From: Manis javanica | Lineage: Eukaryota; Chordata; Mammalia; Pholidota; Manidae | Length of the DNA stretch: 64,000 nucleotides | Direction: 5' to 3' | Assembly: GCF_040802235.1 (NCBI RefSeq) | Contig: NC_133170.1 | Coordinates: forward strand, 47,377,501 to 47,441,500 | Part shown: piece after piece, positions 52,480-64,000 of the stretch | Position numbering within the stretch: position 1 is the first letter of the stretch | Layout of the letters: every line of letters starts with the position of its first letter | Program-made: the position numbers and the translations under genes | Notes under the pieces: model-generated | What the model was told of the DNA's origin: nothing | Databases searched by the model: none | What the model saw: the letters and a program-made list of their open reading frames with translations, nothing else

Positions 52480-55400
52480 TCCATTTTTCTATCAGAAGCT
52501 ATACCCTCTTAAGAACCATGTGATATTAAATGAATTGGGGGTGGTTGATAGCTCATTGCTACTATGCTTCATATGTGCTCTGAAGAGTTAAAAATTATGG
52601 AGAATAAGTTCTTGAAATTCAACTGTTTATTCTTTCAGTTCTAAGCTCTAATTCCACCTTTAAATTCTGAAATTCCTAAGGAAAATTAGTAGGTACACTG
52701 TCAGGCAGACTAAATTAGGTGACAGTAACAACCCCCATATCTCAGTGGCTTAAAATATAGGTTTGTTTCTTGCACATACTACATTCTCATGATCCGCACT
52801 CTTGAATCCGGGTATTGGTGTAGCCACTATCTGGAACATTGTCAGGTGCTCATGGCAAAGGGCAAAGAGAGCAAGGTACAGCACCTCCTGACTTAGAGCT
52901 TTTGCTCAGAAGGTTTTCTGGAGCAAGTCCCATGGCTATACTTGAGTTTAAAGGGTGGGAAAGTGAAATTTTACCATGTGCCTGAAAGGACAAGGAAAAC
53001 CAAATATTTGTGAATAGCTCTAATAGCTACCACATACACTAATCCATTCGATTTTCTTTTGTCCTTGTACACACTTGAAGTATTGTGGAGAATGATATGC
53101 CAGTGGGGGAGCAGGAACCAGTGTGGTCCACACTGTCATAGAGGAGTACTGTATCACTGACATTGCTTAGGATTGTCAGCATGTGATGATAATAAAAACC
53201 AATAGACTTCTATAGTCATTTTTACTCTCCAGACAATGCAACCTCCTGTTAAGTTGATTCCCTTGGAAAAATAGGGTTATCCACAGACAACTGTGTAACC
53301 AATTTACCTGCCACTTCATTACGTGACGTGGCTCCTCCTGTAAGCCACACACTTACTGAAAAATACTGTAGAATTACACTATCCAATAGAGCCACAAGGG
53401 AGTAAATTTAAATTAACTATGATTAAAAAGTCAGTTCTCCAGTCACACAAGTCATATTTCAAGTGCTCCATGGCCACATCTGCTGCCTCATGGACAACAC
53501 AGAAAACTTTTCCACAGTCACTGAAAGTTCTGTTGTCCGGTCTACTTGAGACCCTTGACATTCTTTTCCTCCTTTTTTTGTGTTACATCCCAGGAGATGA
53601 GGCTGAGGCATCTGATGTCTGGTTTTCCCATACAGATTTCTAAGGTGTATAATTACCACTTCCCTTATCAGGCTGACATTGGGTTCTTAAGAGTTTTTGA
53701 CAATAGTTTTCTCCCAACAGTACTAACTATAAGAAAAGGAACTGCTGTAATACCTTTTCTAAAAATAAAGGTTTTGGTCTGAAAAGACCTTTAATTTTCC
53801 ACTGGCTTCAGTTTCATCTATTGCCAAAGTGTTTGATACTTTGATACTTAAATTAAGTTTTATAAATATTCATCATTTGGAGAAAAAACAATTTGGTGGA
53901 TTTGTCCCAAAAGGGTCCAGCCAGCAGACATAACAGCAGGGGGTGTGACATGCAGCCACAGCTACATCTTAACCCAAGGAGACATACCCCAAGTGTCCAT
54001 TTTTATCCAGCAACCACAGCCTCATCATCACCCTCCAGTTCAGCCTTGGAAATGTGGGCTGGACATGTAGCTTGTTCACAATTTTAGCTGTTGTTATTAA
54101 TGCTGTAGTGAACATCATTATAGTTTTCACCTATTTTTATGTAAGAAAAACAATACAGAAGCTCTAGTAAGAAACACTGATCAAATTCCCTTAAAAAAAA
54201 CCTGCTGCAAGGGAGGCGTAGTTGACCTGTACCTTTAAAACTCACAATCAAAGCATTCAAATTTAATGAAGCACTTTGAAGCTAATTCTCAAATCCCGGT
54301 AAAGGGCAGCTCACCCCCCAAAATTGACTAAATCATGTTATTTAATTGGTATATTATGAACACTGAACTCATTTGCTTGCAATTCTCTGTGTCATTTAAA
54401 GAGAGGTTCATTATTTGACAGTCCTAGTTCATTCAAAAACAATCATTGATGAGTAATGTAATTATCAGTCATCTAATCACTAAACTTCTTTGCAGCTGTA
54501 AACATACTGTTTAAATTCCAGAGGTTGATCATTAACTAAGCTTGTAAGTTCCACTTACCAGAAAGAAAAATTCAGAATACAATCATCTACATAAAAAAAA
54601 TCCTGTCCATTGGCCTCCCCAGTTGGATTCTGTGGGTAGCATCTATTAGAATCCATTACCATCAACCTATCCATCATTAATTCTATGATTAGAATGAAAA
54701 ATGTTTAAATGCTCCACCCCTCCCAACTTAGCAGTTCTCTAATTTGTGCATTCTTATTTAGTTTTGGTATGATATGTGTTGGCGAAATGACTGTTTATGG
54801 ATCGGCTCTTCTGTCTCCCTCTACCCTCATTCTTCAACTCTGTGGTGACCTGGTGGCCCACAGAGTAAGCTGAATAACAAAGCCCAGGGACAAGGCCAAA
54901 AAGTGCAGACCCGGAAGACAGAAATCACCACTGAGTGCATTGGCTGCCACCTGAGAAGTTTCTCTAATATAACCCATCCTACAATGTAATAGTAGAAATT
55001 AATATAAGGCCACAGTATCGATTGTTTTTATGTGATTTGTAAAATACAAATGAAGTACTGAAAATGCTTTGAACAACACCATTACCATTGTTTCAAAATG
55101 GTATTCTTCCTCTTGTTACTCTTTATGAGTGTTACCAGGTGTTACAAAAGCTGCTGCCTTTTTAAATAAAATAAAACTCATCTCAAGGTCTTAGATTTGG
55201 AACAGGCTCCAAGTGAAGGTGCATAGCTAGACTATTCAAGACTCTTTGACCTTCCAGGGCTCTTAATAGTCACCACTACTGACCATGACCTCCCCTTAAT
55301 ACTTTGTAGTACAGGCGGGACCAGGAGAAATTATTGAAAGAGGACTTTAATAGAGTCTAGAAGATAACAGGAAGGGAAGAACTAGGCATACATTCAAGTA

Positions 55401-57310
55401 GATAATGTAGCTTTACAAGATAAGGAATACTGTCTGGGACTCTGATGCCTCAGGCAAACTTCTTGGTCTCTCTTGTGCCTGTTATTTGCAGTTAGAAACA
55501 TGAGTGATAATGCTGTACATAGGGGGCAGTTGTTAATAGCAATGGTGCTGGAGTCCGATTGCTCAGTTCAGACTCCCGCAGTCACCTTTCCTGGGCTAGT
55601 GGATTCAAATGTTTAAACTCTCTCATTTTTAAAGTGGGTAGAACAGTAAACCCAGGTTGGTCAGAATTTTTCTAGTCCTACCTGAGGAGGAGTATTCTGA
55701 GAGCCTGGATGTCTACATTACACTTTCTAGAAAGAAATATTTCTGTGGTGTAACCAAAGGATCTATTAGGTCATGCTGGCTTAAATGAAATTTCTCTTAA
55801 AAGCTAATTCCTTCCCTCTAATTCTCCAAGCAACCACTTAATAATTTGGACTTCCAGTTGGGCCAGGAATAGTTCTTTCCTGCAGACCATAAATCTGGAC
55901 TGTCACTTTACAGATCATTCATATCAAATGGTCTTATCTGAATATCATTAGTCCTCCGGAACCCCCCAGTCCCCAATAATTCCTTACTGAACCAATAACA
56001 GTAAGTTTCTAAATATGTAATGTGCACTTAATTCCAGTGTATGTCCTATTTGACTTGTACATGGAAAAACAACCTTGTTGCATCTTGACACGATCTAGGA
56101 AAACATTTTTAGACCAATATTTTTCCTGAGAGAAGTTAGTGACATACATGGAAGCTGCCTCCAAATGAGGGTTCCTAGGCTGGTGGTTTACCACACAAGT
56201 AATCCCAGGGGAAATCAGCAAGGAACGAGTCGCCAAGTCAGAGAGTGCTTTCGGTTTCCATGAGGTTGTTTCTGCCTGGTCCCACAGGGGAGCACAGGAG
56301 GGTAAGTTACGCCTCAAGAGTCTGGCCCAACTCATGGCAAGGAAACTGGGCTTTCACGCTCTTGCACCAGTCAGTCCTAGGCTGAGCGCCACCCGGGGTG
56401 ACTGTAAGCTGTCAGGCACTAGAATGTAAACTAGCAGGTAAAGTGGCGTCTGGAGCTCAAGGACAGGCCTTTAGAAGCAAGAGCACCCAGAAGCTGAGGA
56501 GGGCGACATGCGAGAAGTGAAAAGATCCAAAGGGATCAGGCTGAGCACTGATGTCTGCCTCACAAAATCACAGCAGCTTCCTCATCTTCTCTCTAGGTGG
56601 GATTTTTTGCTGAAAAGCATTTTCATTATCAGTCATTTCTTCGGTTTCCATTTCGAGTATAATAAAATCAGTGAACAATTTTGCATGAATTACCTGGCCT
56701 TGGATGTTTCGAACTGTCTGTAAACTTAACCAGTTTTAGGTAAACATTTAAATGTGGTGTTCCAAAATACCTCTAGTGGAGGCATAATTAATTACATGTT
56801 AGCCCTCCTATATACAATGCTTTTTCTAATAGTCAATTTAATATTATAATTTCTAGGTCAAGGATGTTCCAAAAAATCTCACATATCTTAAAGTAAATGA
56901 GAACATTCTTAACAAACTTATCCTTAATCACTTTTAATTCTGAATAAGTAGTAAACATATGTTTGACTTACTGGCTAATCAAGTGTGGAGAATATTCCAA
57001 GGAAAATAAATTGCTTTACATTTTTCAGAACATTATTTCAGGGACTATTTAAAATGTTAATTAAAATTAACTAAAAGCCATGTTCTAGATTACCTGTAAA
57101 AATTATTTCTATTTTTAACTATTTTTACAATTTGTAGGACTCTCAAACTCCTTTAATATAATGCTGACAAGCAAGAACTCTTCTTTTTCTTAAATTACTG
57201 GAAATGGGAAAAAAAAAGAGAAAATAAAAAATTACGTGAATTCTAGCACTCCCTAACACTCAGAGAGAACCATGTTATCATGTTGGTTTCCTCCACTTTC
57301 TTTTCTTTTT
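52480..57310. other. Intergenic, nothing clear
   Basis: No gene, RNA or young repeat recognised. Open frames here are all short. Confidence 0.45.
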
Positions 57311-57429
57311 TTTAAAACTTAATAAAATTACAGAATTTCCACCTTTCATAATGGTGGAATATATAATTAGTAGCACAGGTGATCTGGACAAACTCTCCCT
57401 CTGAAGACAACTAGAAAGGCAGATAAATT

Positions 57430-57595
57430 GTGAGTGTGTACATATATACACATATATATACACACACGTACATATACTATATGTACATAGATAAGTATAT
57501 AAAGTCAAAGTATATGTATACACATATCTATACATGTATATGTATATGCATTGGAGCATACATATCTATATATAGATATATACACATATCACTGG
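57430..57595. repeat. Complex TATACA/TATG low-complexity tract
   Basis: About 165 bases of alternating purine-pyrimidine sequence with ATAT, ACAC and GTAT units. It gives Tyr/Ile-rich chance frames on both strands. Confidence 0.9.
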
Positions 57596-58789
57596 AGCTA
57601 ACAGGCGGCAAAGAATTATGGGACCCAGATCCAGAGAACATGGGGAATCTGGGGAGGGTGTAACAACCAGAGCTGCTTCTGGAGCGGGTAGCTGAGACTC
57701 ACAGAGACTGAGCAACACTCCCACAGCCTTGGTAGACTACAGGAATAAAAACAGAGGGATATGGGCCCACCAAGCAGTATAGGAAAAGGGTCCTGATAAC
57801 TCTCCCACCAAATCTATTTAGGTTCCCCAAAACCTGTTCTCCACAAAGCAGCAAGGATGACATTTCTGGAACGAGTCAGATCATGACACTCTTTTGCTCA
57901 AACTCTCCAGTGACTTTCAATCTCAGAGTAAAAGGTAAAATAAGAAAAGTAAAAAAAATTTAAGAAGGGACAAAAGGCCTACAAGACTCCCACACTAGCA
58001 GTTTTCAACACTATTTTGGGGTTGAAAGGACCCAGCTCCCTCTTTTTATAATGGTAATTTATAATGCTCTGTTTCCTATCATAATATGAAACAGATGTTA
58101 CAGATTTTTCCACAAGCATGATTTCAGAGAAATCAATAATAATGGAACAATAAAAGTAATCCATAATAAAACAATAGATTTCATATGTAAATTTCTACAT
58201 AGACTATCAGAAGATCTAGTGAAGCAGTAAGATGGTGTTTATACCTGTGAGCAGGATTGCTGTGAAGAACGCTGATACAGGTGTGTATGTTATCAGAGAC
58301 TCATCCGTAGTGTTGCCATCAGTGATCTGATCTCTGAATGGTTTAAAAAGTCTTGGGAAAGTTCCAAATAAAACGACCACCTTCCTTCCCTTCATTCACA
58401 AGAACTTACACTCCTAGAAAATACTGTATACATTTAAAGCTGGGCACAAAGTGGTTTGTGTTTACATGTGAAATGAAGCTAAGGCCTAGGCTCATAAAAT
58501 GAAACAGATTTTTCTTCCTTCTCTGTGAATGTGGCAAGACATTTGAAAGTTGTGCTAAACACAGGACATCTCTTCGTGTGGGACTGTCCCACACCCTTGC
58601 AGGATTTCTGGCATCCCTGGACCCCTCCCATGAAGAGTCAGTAGCACCCCTGTCATCAATGTGACAATCAAAACACCTCCACCAATTTTCAAAATGTCCC
58701 TGAGATAGAGGAACCACTGCTTTTGAGAGTCCCTCTTACAGTTACCTCCTGATCTCGTTGCTCCTATGGTTTTCCTTGCTCCTGCCTCT
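57596..58789. other. Intergenic, partial L2/L1-like debris
   Basis: Bases from 57,596 to about 57,800 look like an old L1 5' region, and 57,840-57,930 like L2. Neither is firm. Confidence 0.3.
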
Positions 58790-59175
58790 GCAGCCACGCT
58801 GACCTCCTCACCGGCCTCCCGATTTCAATTATGCCCTCTAGTTTTCGGCAATTTGCAGTGGCTGTTCTCTCTACCTGGAATACCCTTCCCCCAGGTGCAG
58901 ACATGGCTCACTCCCTCACCTCCTTTAGGTCTTTGCTCAGACGTCACCTTCTCGGTGAGACCTTCTTGGACCTTTATTTAAAAATCTAAAATTCCTTCAT
59001 CCTTGCCCTTGACATTCCCTCTTCTCCCTTTCTTGATTTATGTTTTCACCATAGCATCACCATCTGATATTCTGTTTTATTGATTTACTTACTGTTTACC
59101 TGGCCGCTTGCACCCCGGAGAGGTCATAAGCCCAGTGCAGTAGGTTCCTTCTCTGTTTTGTCTGCTCAGTAAATA
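58790..59175 (+). repeat. L2 LINE 3' fragment
   Basis: 'ctctacctggaatacccttc', 'tttaggtctttgctcagacg', 'tcaccttctcggtgagacct' are classic L2 phrases, ending near 'tctgctcagtaaatagtaac'. Confidence 0.7.
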
Positions 59176-60067
59176 GTAACTGGGAGGAAGGGAAGGGCCA
59201 GTGAAAAGCAAAGCAAAGGGTAAAGCAGGAGAGGAAGAGGGGGTGGGAGGTGGGGAAGAAGAGTGGGCTTTAGGAAGTAGCAAGTGGTAATGAGATGCAG
59301 ATTCATCAACCAACCAGTGAATCCAGAAGCACTTGGCTGTGGGTTTTCTGCTCCAAAGATTGACTCATTTTTCTTCTTCTGGGAACTGGGCAGAGACAAG
59401 GTCTATCTAACTCTCTGCCTGGCACTGTGATGCTAATTATTATCAGTGGGATCTACCCCTGGTTTTTAAGTTTTTGTGAGTGGAGAGGGTAATTTTGAGC
59501 AGAGAGACAGGTAAGAACATCTCTAAGGTATATTACCCGAAAGCCAGTTGACTACAGATAGTTAGGAGCATGGCTTAGAGACCTTTATTCTCATCGTAAT
59601 GTGATGCATTTATGAACCCAAATACTCGCAACTAAACGGAAGCATCAGAAGTGTTTATAGATTTTGCATAGTTTTCGAGGGGTGTTTTGTGTTAGTGACA
59701 GGAGGCAGCCTTTAAACACTAGCTGTTGTGACGGTGCCTGTAAAATATGTCCCAATACAAGGAGAGTAGATAAACAATGACATTACACAATGAAATTCCA
59801 GTCGTTTGTATAAACTGCTATGCTAAATGATATCTGAAGGTCCCTGTCTTCATCTGTGATTCCATGAGCTGAAGTGTACATCCTTAACAAGGCAACCCCA
59901 CATAAGGACTACCTATTATTTGCCACCAAACATCCTTTCATTGGTTTAGAAAGAGATTGGCAGAGAAGCTTGTGGGTGCCTCTCATTGGGAACAGCAGGG
60001 GTGTTTTGTTTTGTTTTTAATGCTGAAAGTCAGTAATATCAACATTAATGGATCATTCCAAATGCAT
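59176..60067. other. Intergenic, nothing clear
   Basis: No named feature. Confidence 0.5.
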
Positions 60068-60568
60068 TTATGGTAGGCGAAATAAGAACCCTTCCAATGA
60101 TGTCCATGTCCTAACAACTGAACCCCATGCATGTTAGTTTCCAAAGCAAAGGGCAATTAAGTTTGCAGGTGGAATTAAAGTTGCTAATCTGCTGACCTTG
60201 GGAAGGGGAGGTTCCCTGGGCTGGCCCAATGTAATCACAAGGGTCCCTTAAATATGAGAGGGAGGAGGAAGATTTGGGTGTCAGAGAGATGGCAACATGA
60301 TAAGGACTTGGCCTGATGTTGTTGACCTTGAAGATGGAAAGGAGGACGAGCCCAGGGCCCTGGACAACCTCTCTAAGCAGAAAGGGTAAGAGAACAGATT
60401 TCTCCTGTAGAGCCTCCAGAAAGGATCAGGCCTGCTAACACCTTGGGATTGGCCCCGGGGGACCCGAATTGGGCTTCTGACCTACAGAACTCTAAGGTAA
60501 CAAGTATGTGTGGTGTTAAGCCACCAAGTCTGTGGGAATCTGTTACAGCAGCGGTAGGAAACTAACAG
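60068..60568 (+). mobile_element. MaLR-like solitary LTR
   Basis: 'gatgtccatgtcctaacaac', 'gcccaatgtaatcacaaggg', 'gtagagcctccagaaaggat', 'gttaagccaccaagtctgtg' and the end 'gttacagcagcggtaggaaa' plus 'ctaacag'. It is nearly full length and non-coding. Confidence 0.7.
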
Positions 60569-60684
60569 CGTTGCTTGTCTGTTGGCCTTTGTCATTTACC
60601 CCCATACGCAGTCTGTGCTGTCTCCCGCCCCACAGCTCCAGAACCCTAGCACTCCTCACTGTTGCCAGTCTGTAAATCCCTCTA

Positions 60685-60895
60685 GGCCAGTGGTTCGCAG
60701 TGAGGGTAATTTTGTCTCCCAGGGGACATTTGGCAGCGCCTGGACATCACACCTGGGGCTTGGGGTTGGGTAGGGGTTGCTACTGGCATCGGTGAGCGGA
60801 GGCCAGGGAGGTCCAGCACAGCCCCCTGATCAAAGAGCTATCCAACCCCAAATGCAGACAGCAGTGCTTGGGAAAACGCTACTCTGCACACGTGT
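60685..60895 (+). repeat. MER20 hAT DNA-transposon fossil
   Basis: 'aggccagtggttcgcagtga', 'cccaggggacatttggcagc', 'gctactggcatcggtgagcg', 'ctatccaaccccaaatgcag'. The 210-base length fits a full MER20. Confidence 0.75.
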
Positions 60896-62124
60896 CAGTG
60901 TATAGAATACATGGGGCCGGGCAGCAATTGCCTACATTCAAAGGATTACAGCGCCTGCCCCCCTCCTCCCCAACACCCCCATTTATATTATAAATATTAA
61001 GAATGCTTAAGAGAGGTTTCTAAATTTGGCTTATCAAAGAATGCCGTACTTGATATTATTCCGAAAGAAATGGGGAGGGTTGGTGGGTGTGTTTATCATT
61101 TGCTCCTTCTTTCTTTCCATCATTTATGGACAGAAAGTTGTTGGTTTTCTTTTTCTTTCATGAAGGAAAACTAAGTATCTTCTCACATTTCCTTACCCGC
61201 AAACAAAGCAGTCCAAACACCAAATATAATTATATCCTTGTGTTTTGTCGTGGGTATAAAGTGCATCCCGGGTAGCAGGGAGCTATGCTGCAATAATGAT
61301 GTGTCTCTTATGATAGGGATTCTTTGAATGATTAAACAATTCTCCATTGATTTGAATGATGTCATTCTGTTGCAGTTCCTCTGGCTGTTTTGCTTTCATA
61401 CTGCAATATGTTAAAAATTAAAGTACCAGCTTGAACTTTTATTTCTGCTGAGATCAGCCTGGTGGATTGCTTCATTATACAGTGCCCACAGGGGTGGCAC
61501 ATCTGGGCAGGCAGCCAGCACCCTTGGGTCAGCAGGAACTATTTCAGCCCAATTTATAAAGCAAGGGAAAGGGATCTGGTTGACCTGTAAGGACCAGCTC
61601 TGCAAGAATTAATACTAACCAGACAGGTGATTATTCACAGCTTGCCCATCTTCCTAAGGAAATAAAACATTCTTCAGAGAGTTTTTTTTCCCTCTAATGA
61701 AAGCATCCATCCTTGCTCTCTTGTAAAACACCAGTTTCTAGAGAATATCAGAAGACTTATTATCTAATAGATTTTTTTTTTAGAAATCTATAAAAAATTG
61801 TTTAAGGGGTCCACATTAACAGCCGACTTCTAAATCTTGAAAGAATGACAAAGTAAAAAAAAGTGGCAATTGCTCAGCAGGTCCTATTTCAGTCCAGCTC
61901 ACTCACTCTTTCTCTTTGTACCTTGCAGGTGATCTTAAAGATTTCTCAGTTCCTCTGGTTGATTCCACATGTTAATGCAAAAATGAAATGTGTGAAGTCA
62001 GCATTACAAGAGTGGAATTCAGCCTCTCAACTGCTTACCAAACCTTTCTGTCCATCCCATCCAGAAGGTCAGGCTATGTGTGAGCTCAGCTTTTCCTTTC
62101 CTTGTTTCCCTGGAGGGACTTTGG
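60896..62124. other. Intergenic, nothing clear
   Basis: No named feature. Confidence 0.5.
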
Positions 62125-62640
62125 TGTGTCTGTGTCAGTTCTCTCTTGTTGCTGTAACGAGTCACCACAAATTTAGTTCCTAACGCTACGCAAATTTATT
62201 ATGTTACAGTTCTGGAGGTCAGAAGTCCAAAATGGGTCTCCCTGGGCTAAAATCCAGGTAGTAGCAGGGCTGGTTCCTTTTGGAGGCTCCAGGAGGAAAT
62301 CCTTCTCCTGCTTCTGGAGGTTGCCTACATTCCTTGGCTTGTGCACCCTTCCATCTTCAAACCAGCAATGGCCAGAGTAGTCTTCCTCAGCCTGTGTCAT
62401 GTGACAATGACTCTCTGCCCTGTTCTCCCACAGGTAAAGGCCCCTTGTGATTACACTGGGTCCAGCTGGATAATCCAGGCTACTCTCTTTAGAGTCAGCT
62501 GACTAACAACCTTAATTCTATCTGTAACTTTAGTTCTTCCCTGTCACATAAGGTAAGGTAATCACAGGTTTGGGAGATTCACTTCACAGAATGTGAACTT
62601 CTTGGGGGAGATTATTTTGTTTACCGCAGTGTCTTTCTCT
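62125..62640 (-). mobile_element. MaLR-like solitary LTR (antisense)
   Basis: The plus strand reads the complement: 'tcttgttgctgtaacgagtc', 'tgttacagttctggaggtca', 'gaagtccaaaatgggtctcc', 'gaggctccaggaggaaatcc', 'gattacactgggtccagctg'. It is opposite in direction to the copy at 60 kb. Confidence 0.65.
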
Positions 62641-62939
62641 GGCCGTAACGATACAACTTAGGTTTCAACGGTATGGACCTTCCTCTCTGCTCAGTAAACC
62701 CGTTCCTTCTTTCTCATTTAGACACCTTTGTACAGACTTTATCTTTCAGGATCTCTTGTACCTCCCTTTCATCTCCTTTCTCCCAGTCAGTCTCTGTCTC
62801 AGCTGCCTCTGTCTCACCATTGGAATTTCTACTCATTATTCCAACAAAAGTCACCTTTGTAGTGATAGCATCTCTGACTCTTCCACATTTGTTACATTTT
62901 TCTGTTACAGCTCTTTCTACAGGTTGTTTATTCATCCAT

Positions 62940-63430
62940 CTTACACAGATTTATTGAGGAATAACTGGGTATCAGGTGAATGGAATGCACTAGCAAATGA
63001 GATGGCAAGGGTCCCTGCTCCCATGTGTCCCCTATTATAGTAGAGGAGACAGTTAACAAGCAAATGAACGAAATAATTTGAGATAGTGACAAGGGTTGTG
63101 GAGCAAGGAGGGAATGACATTAAATGGAGATCAGGGAAGTCTCCAGAGGGAAACAGAGATAAAATATGGAGGAAAGATGGAGGCTCCATGTAATGCTCTG
63201 AGGGAAAAGCATTCCAGGCAGAAGGAACAGCATATGTAACAGCTCTGAGCTGGGAATGAGCTTGGGAGGTTGGAGGAAAGGAAAGAGGGCCAGTGAAGGA
63301 GTGGAAGGGTACTCAGGGAGACCAAGGTAAGGCCAGGTCATGTGGGACCCTCTAAACCATGGAGAAGACCTTGGATCTTATTCTGTGTGAAATGAGGAGG
63401 GACTAGAGGGTTTAAGCAGGAGGTACCACA
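62940..63430 (+). repeat. Unclassified ancient interspersed repeat
   Basis: 'aagcattccaggcagaagga', 'aaggccaggtcatgtgggac', 'cttggatcttattctgtgtg' is a common old mammalian repeat phrase set, related to 30,610-30,840. Family name not certain. Confidence 0.45.
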
Positions 63431-63664
63431 ATTTGATTTAGATTTTCAAAAGATCACTCAGAATGGCTTGTTCGGGGACAAGATTGGAGGCAGAGAAACC
63501 AAGTAGGAGGCTGGATATCAGGATGAAGAAAATCATAAGGTGAGGTCCTTAGTAAACCATCACAATGGTTTACTTACTGACAAAATCTTAAATGCCTACC
63601 ATGGTAAAAGATTAAATACATCCAAACTTAGCCATTAACAAGCATATTATGAAGACTATGTAGT

Positions 63665-63785
63665 GAATAATCCTCCCTCACTAGAAGCCCTAGAATTCCT
63701 TGAGGATAGAGACTGGCATCTTTTTATCCCCAGAGCTTACTACAGTGTCTGCTAGAGTAGGTATCAAAAATGTTCAATGACATGT
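63665..63785 (+). repeat. L2 LINE 3' end
   Basis: 'gccctagaattccttgagga', 'ttatccccagagcttactac', 'agtgtctgctagagtaggta' is the L2 end phrase. Confidence 0.55.
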
Positions 63786-64000
63786 ATAATCTTGATCTCC
63801 AGGTATTTGATTTATTTGAAGTAGGACATTTTCACCTGGTGTTTACTTCTTTGCTCCATCATCAGCATGGATACTTGGTACAAAGTGGGAAACATGATTA
63901 GGAGACTTGTGACTTGTTCAATAGTGGAGTAGTGTCATGAACTTTGTATCAGATGAGAACTGTCTGAGGAAATTTATCACATTTTTTCATGAATTAAATT

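Noticed and set aside
57278-57663. Tyr/Ile/Cys-rich frames on both strands
   Set aside because: They are produced by the TATACA-type low-complexity tract.

Overview
This is mammalian nuclear DNA. It has spliced genes with GT-AG introns, a CpG-island promoter, and introns dense with L1, L2, MIR, MaLR-like and hAT-type (MER20, MER5-like) fossils. The three real genes are UBE2E1, NKIRAS1 and RPL15, the order found on human 3p24.2. I saw no Alu, B1/B2, carnivore SINEC or ruminant SINE/BovB copies. The young L1 copies share a distinctive 3' end. A non-primate, non-rodent placental mammal fits; a pangolin-like lineage is my best guess from memory of such L1 ends, at low confidence.

Layout: bases 1-21,144 are intron of UBE2E1 (+ strand). 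They hold a 7.5-kb block at 3,577-11,046 in which a near-full-length but decayed L1 (- strand) is nested in an older truncated L1. The last three UBE2E1 coding exons lie at 21,145-23,821 and encode the C-terminal 125 residues of the E2 fold, followed by a 3'UTR with AATAAA at 24,477. NKIRAS1 (- strand) converges on it tail to tail. Its three coding exons, at 37,105-37,012, 31,455-31,214 and 26,112-25,870, join to exactly 192 codons plus stop. An NKIRAS1 intron carries a 3.4-kb 5'-truncated L1 (38,788-42,209) with a 13-bp target-site duplication.

A CpG island at about 46,180-47,420 lies head to head between NKIRAS1 and RPL15. It has two ZNF143/THAP11-type motifs, ETS cores and a pyrimidine tract (TOP) at the RPL15 start. 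RPL15 (+) has a short non-coding first exon and three coding exons (47,542-49,447) giving exactly 204 residues, with AATAAA at 49,475. From 49.5 kb to 64 kb no gene is visible; the next human neighbour, NR1D2, is not reached. That stretch holds L1, L2, MaLR-like and MER20 fossils.

Functionally the window combines a ubiquitin/ISG15-conjugating enzyme, an atypical Ras-like inhibitor of NF-kappaB signalling, and a structural protein of the large ribosomal subunit. NKIRAS1 and RPL15 probably share a divergent promoter. I found no CRISPR, operon or other prokaryotic system and no convincing novel system. The oddest structure is a 174-bp ORF2-derived segment inside the 5'UTR of the nested L1.
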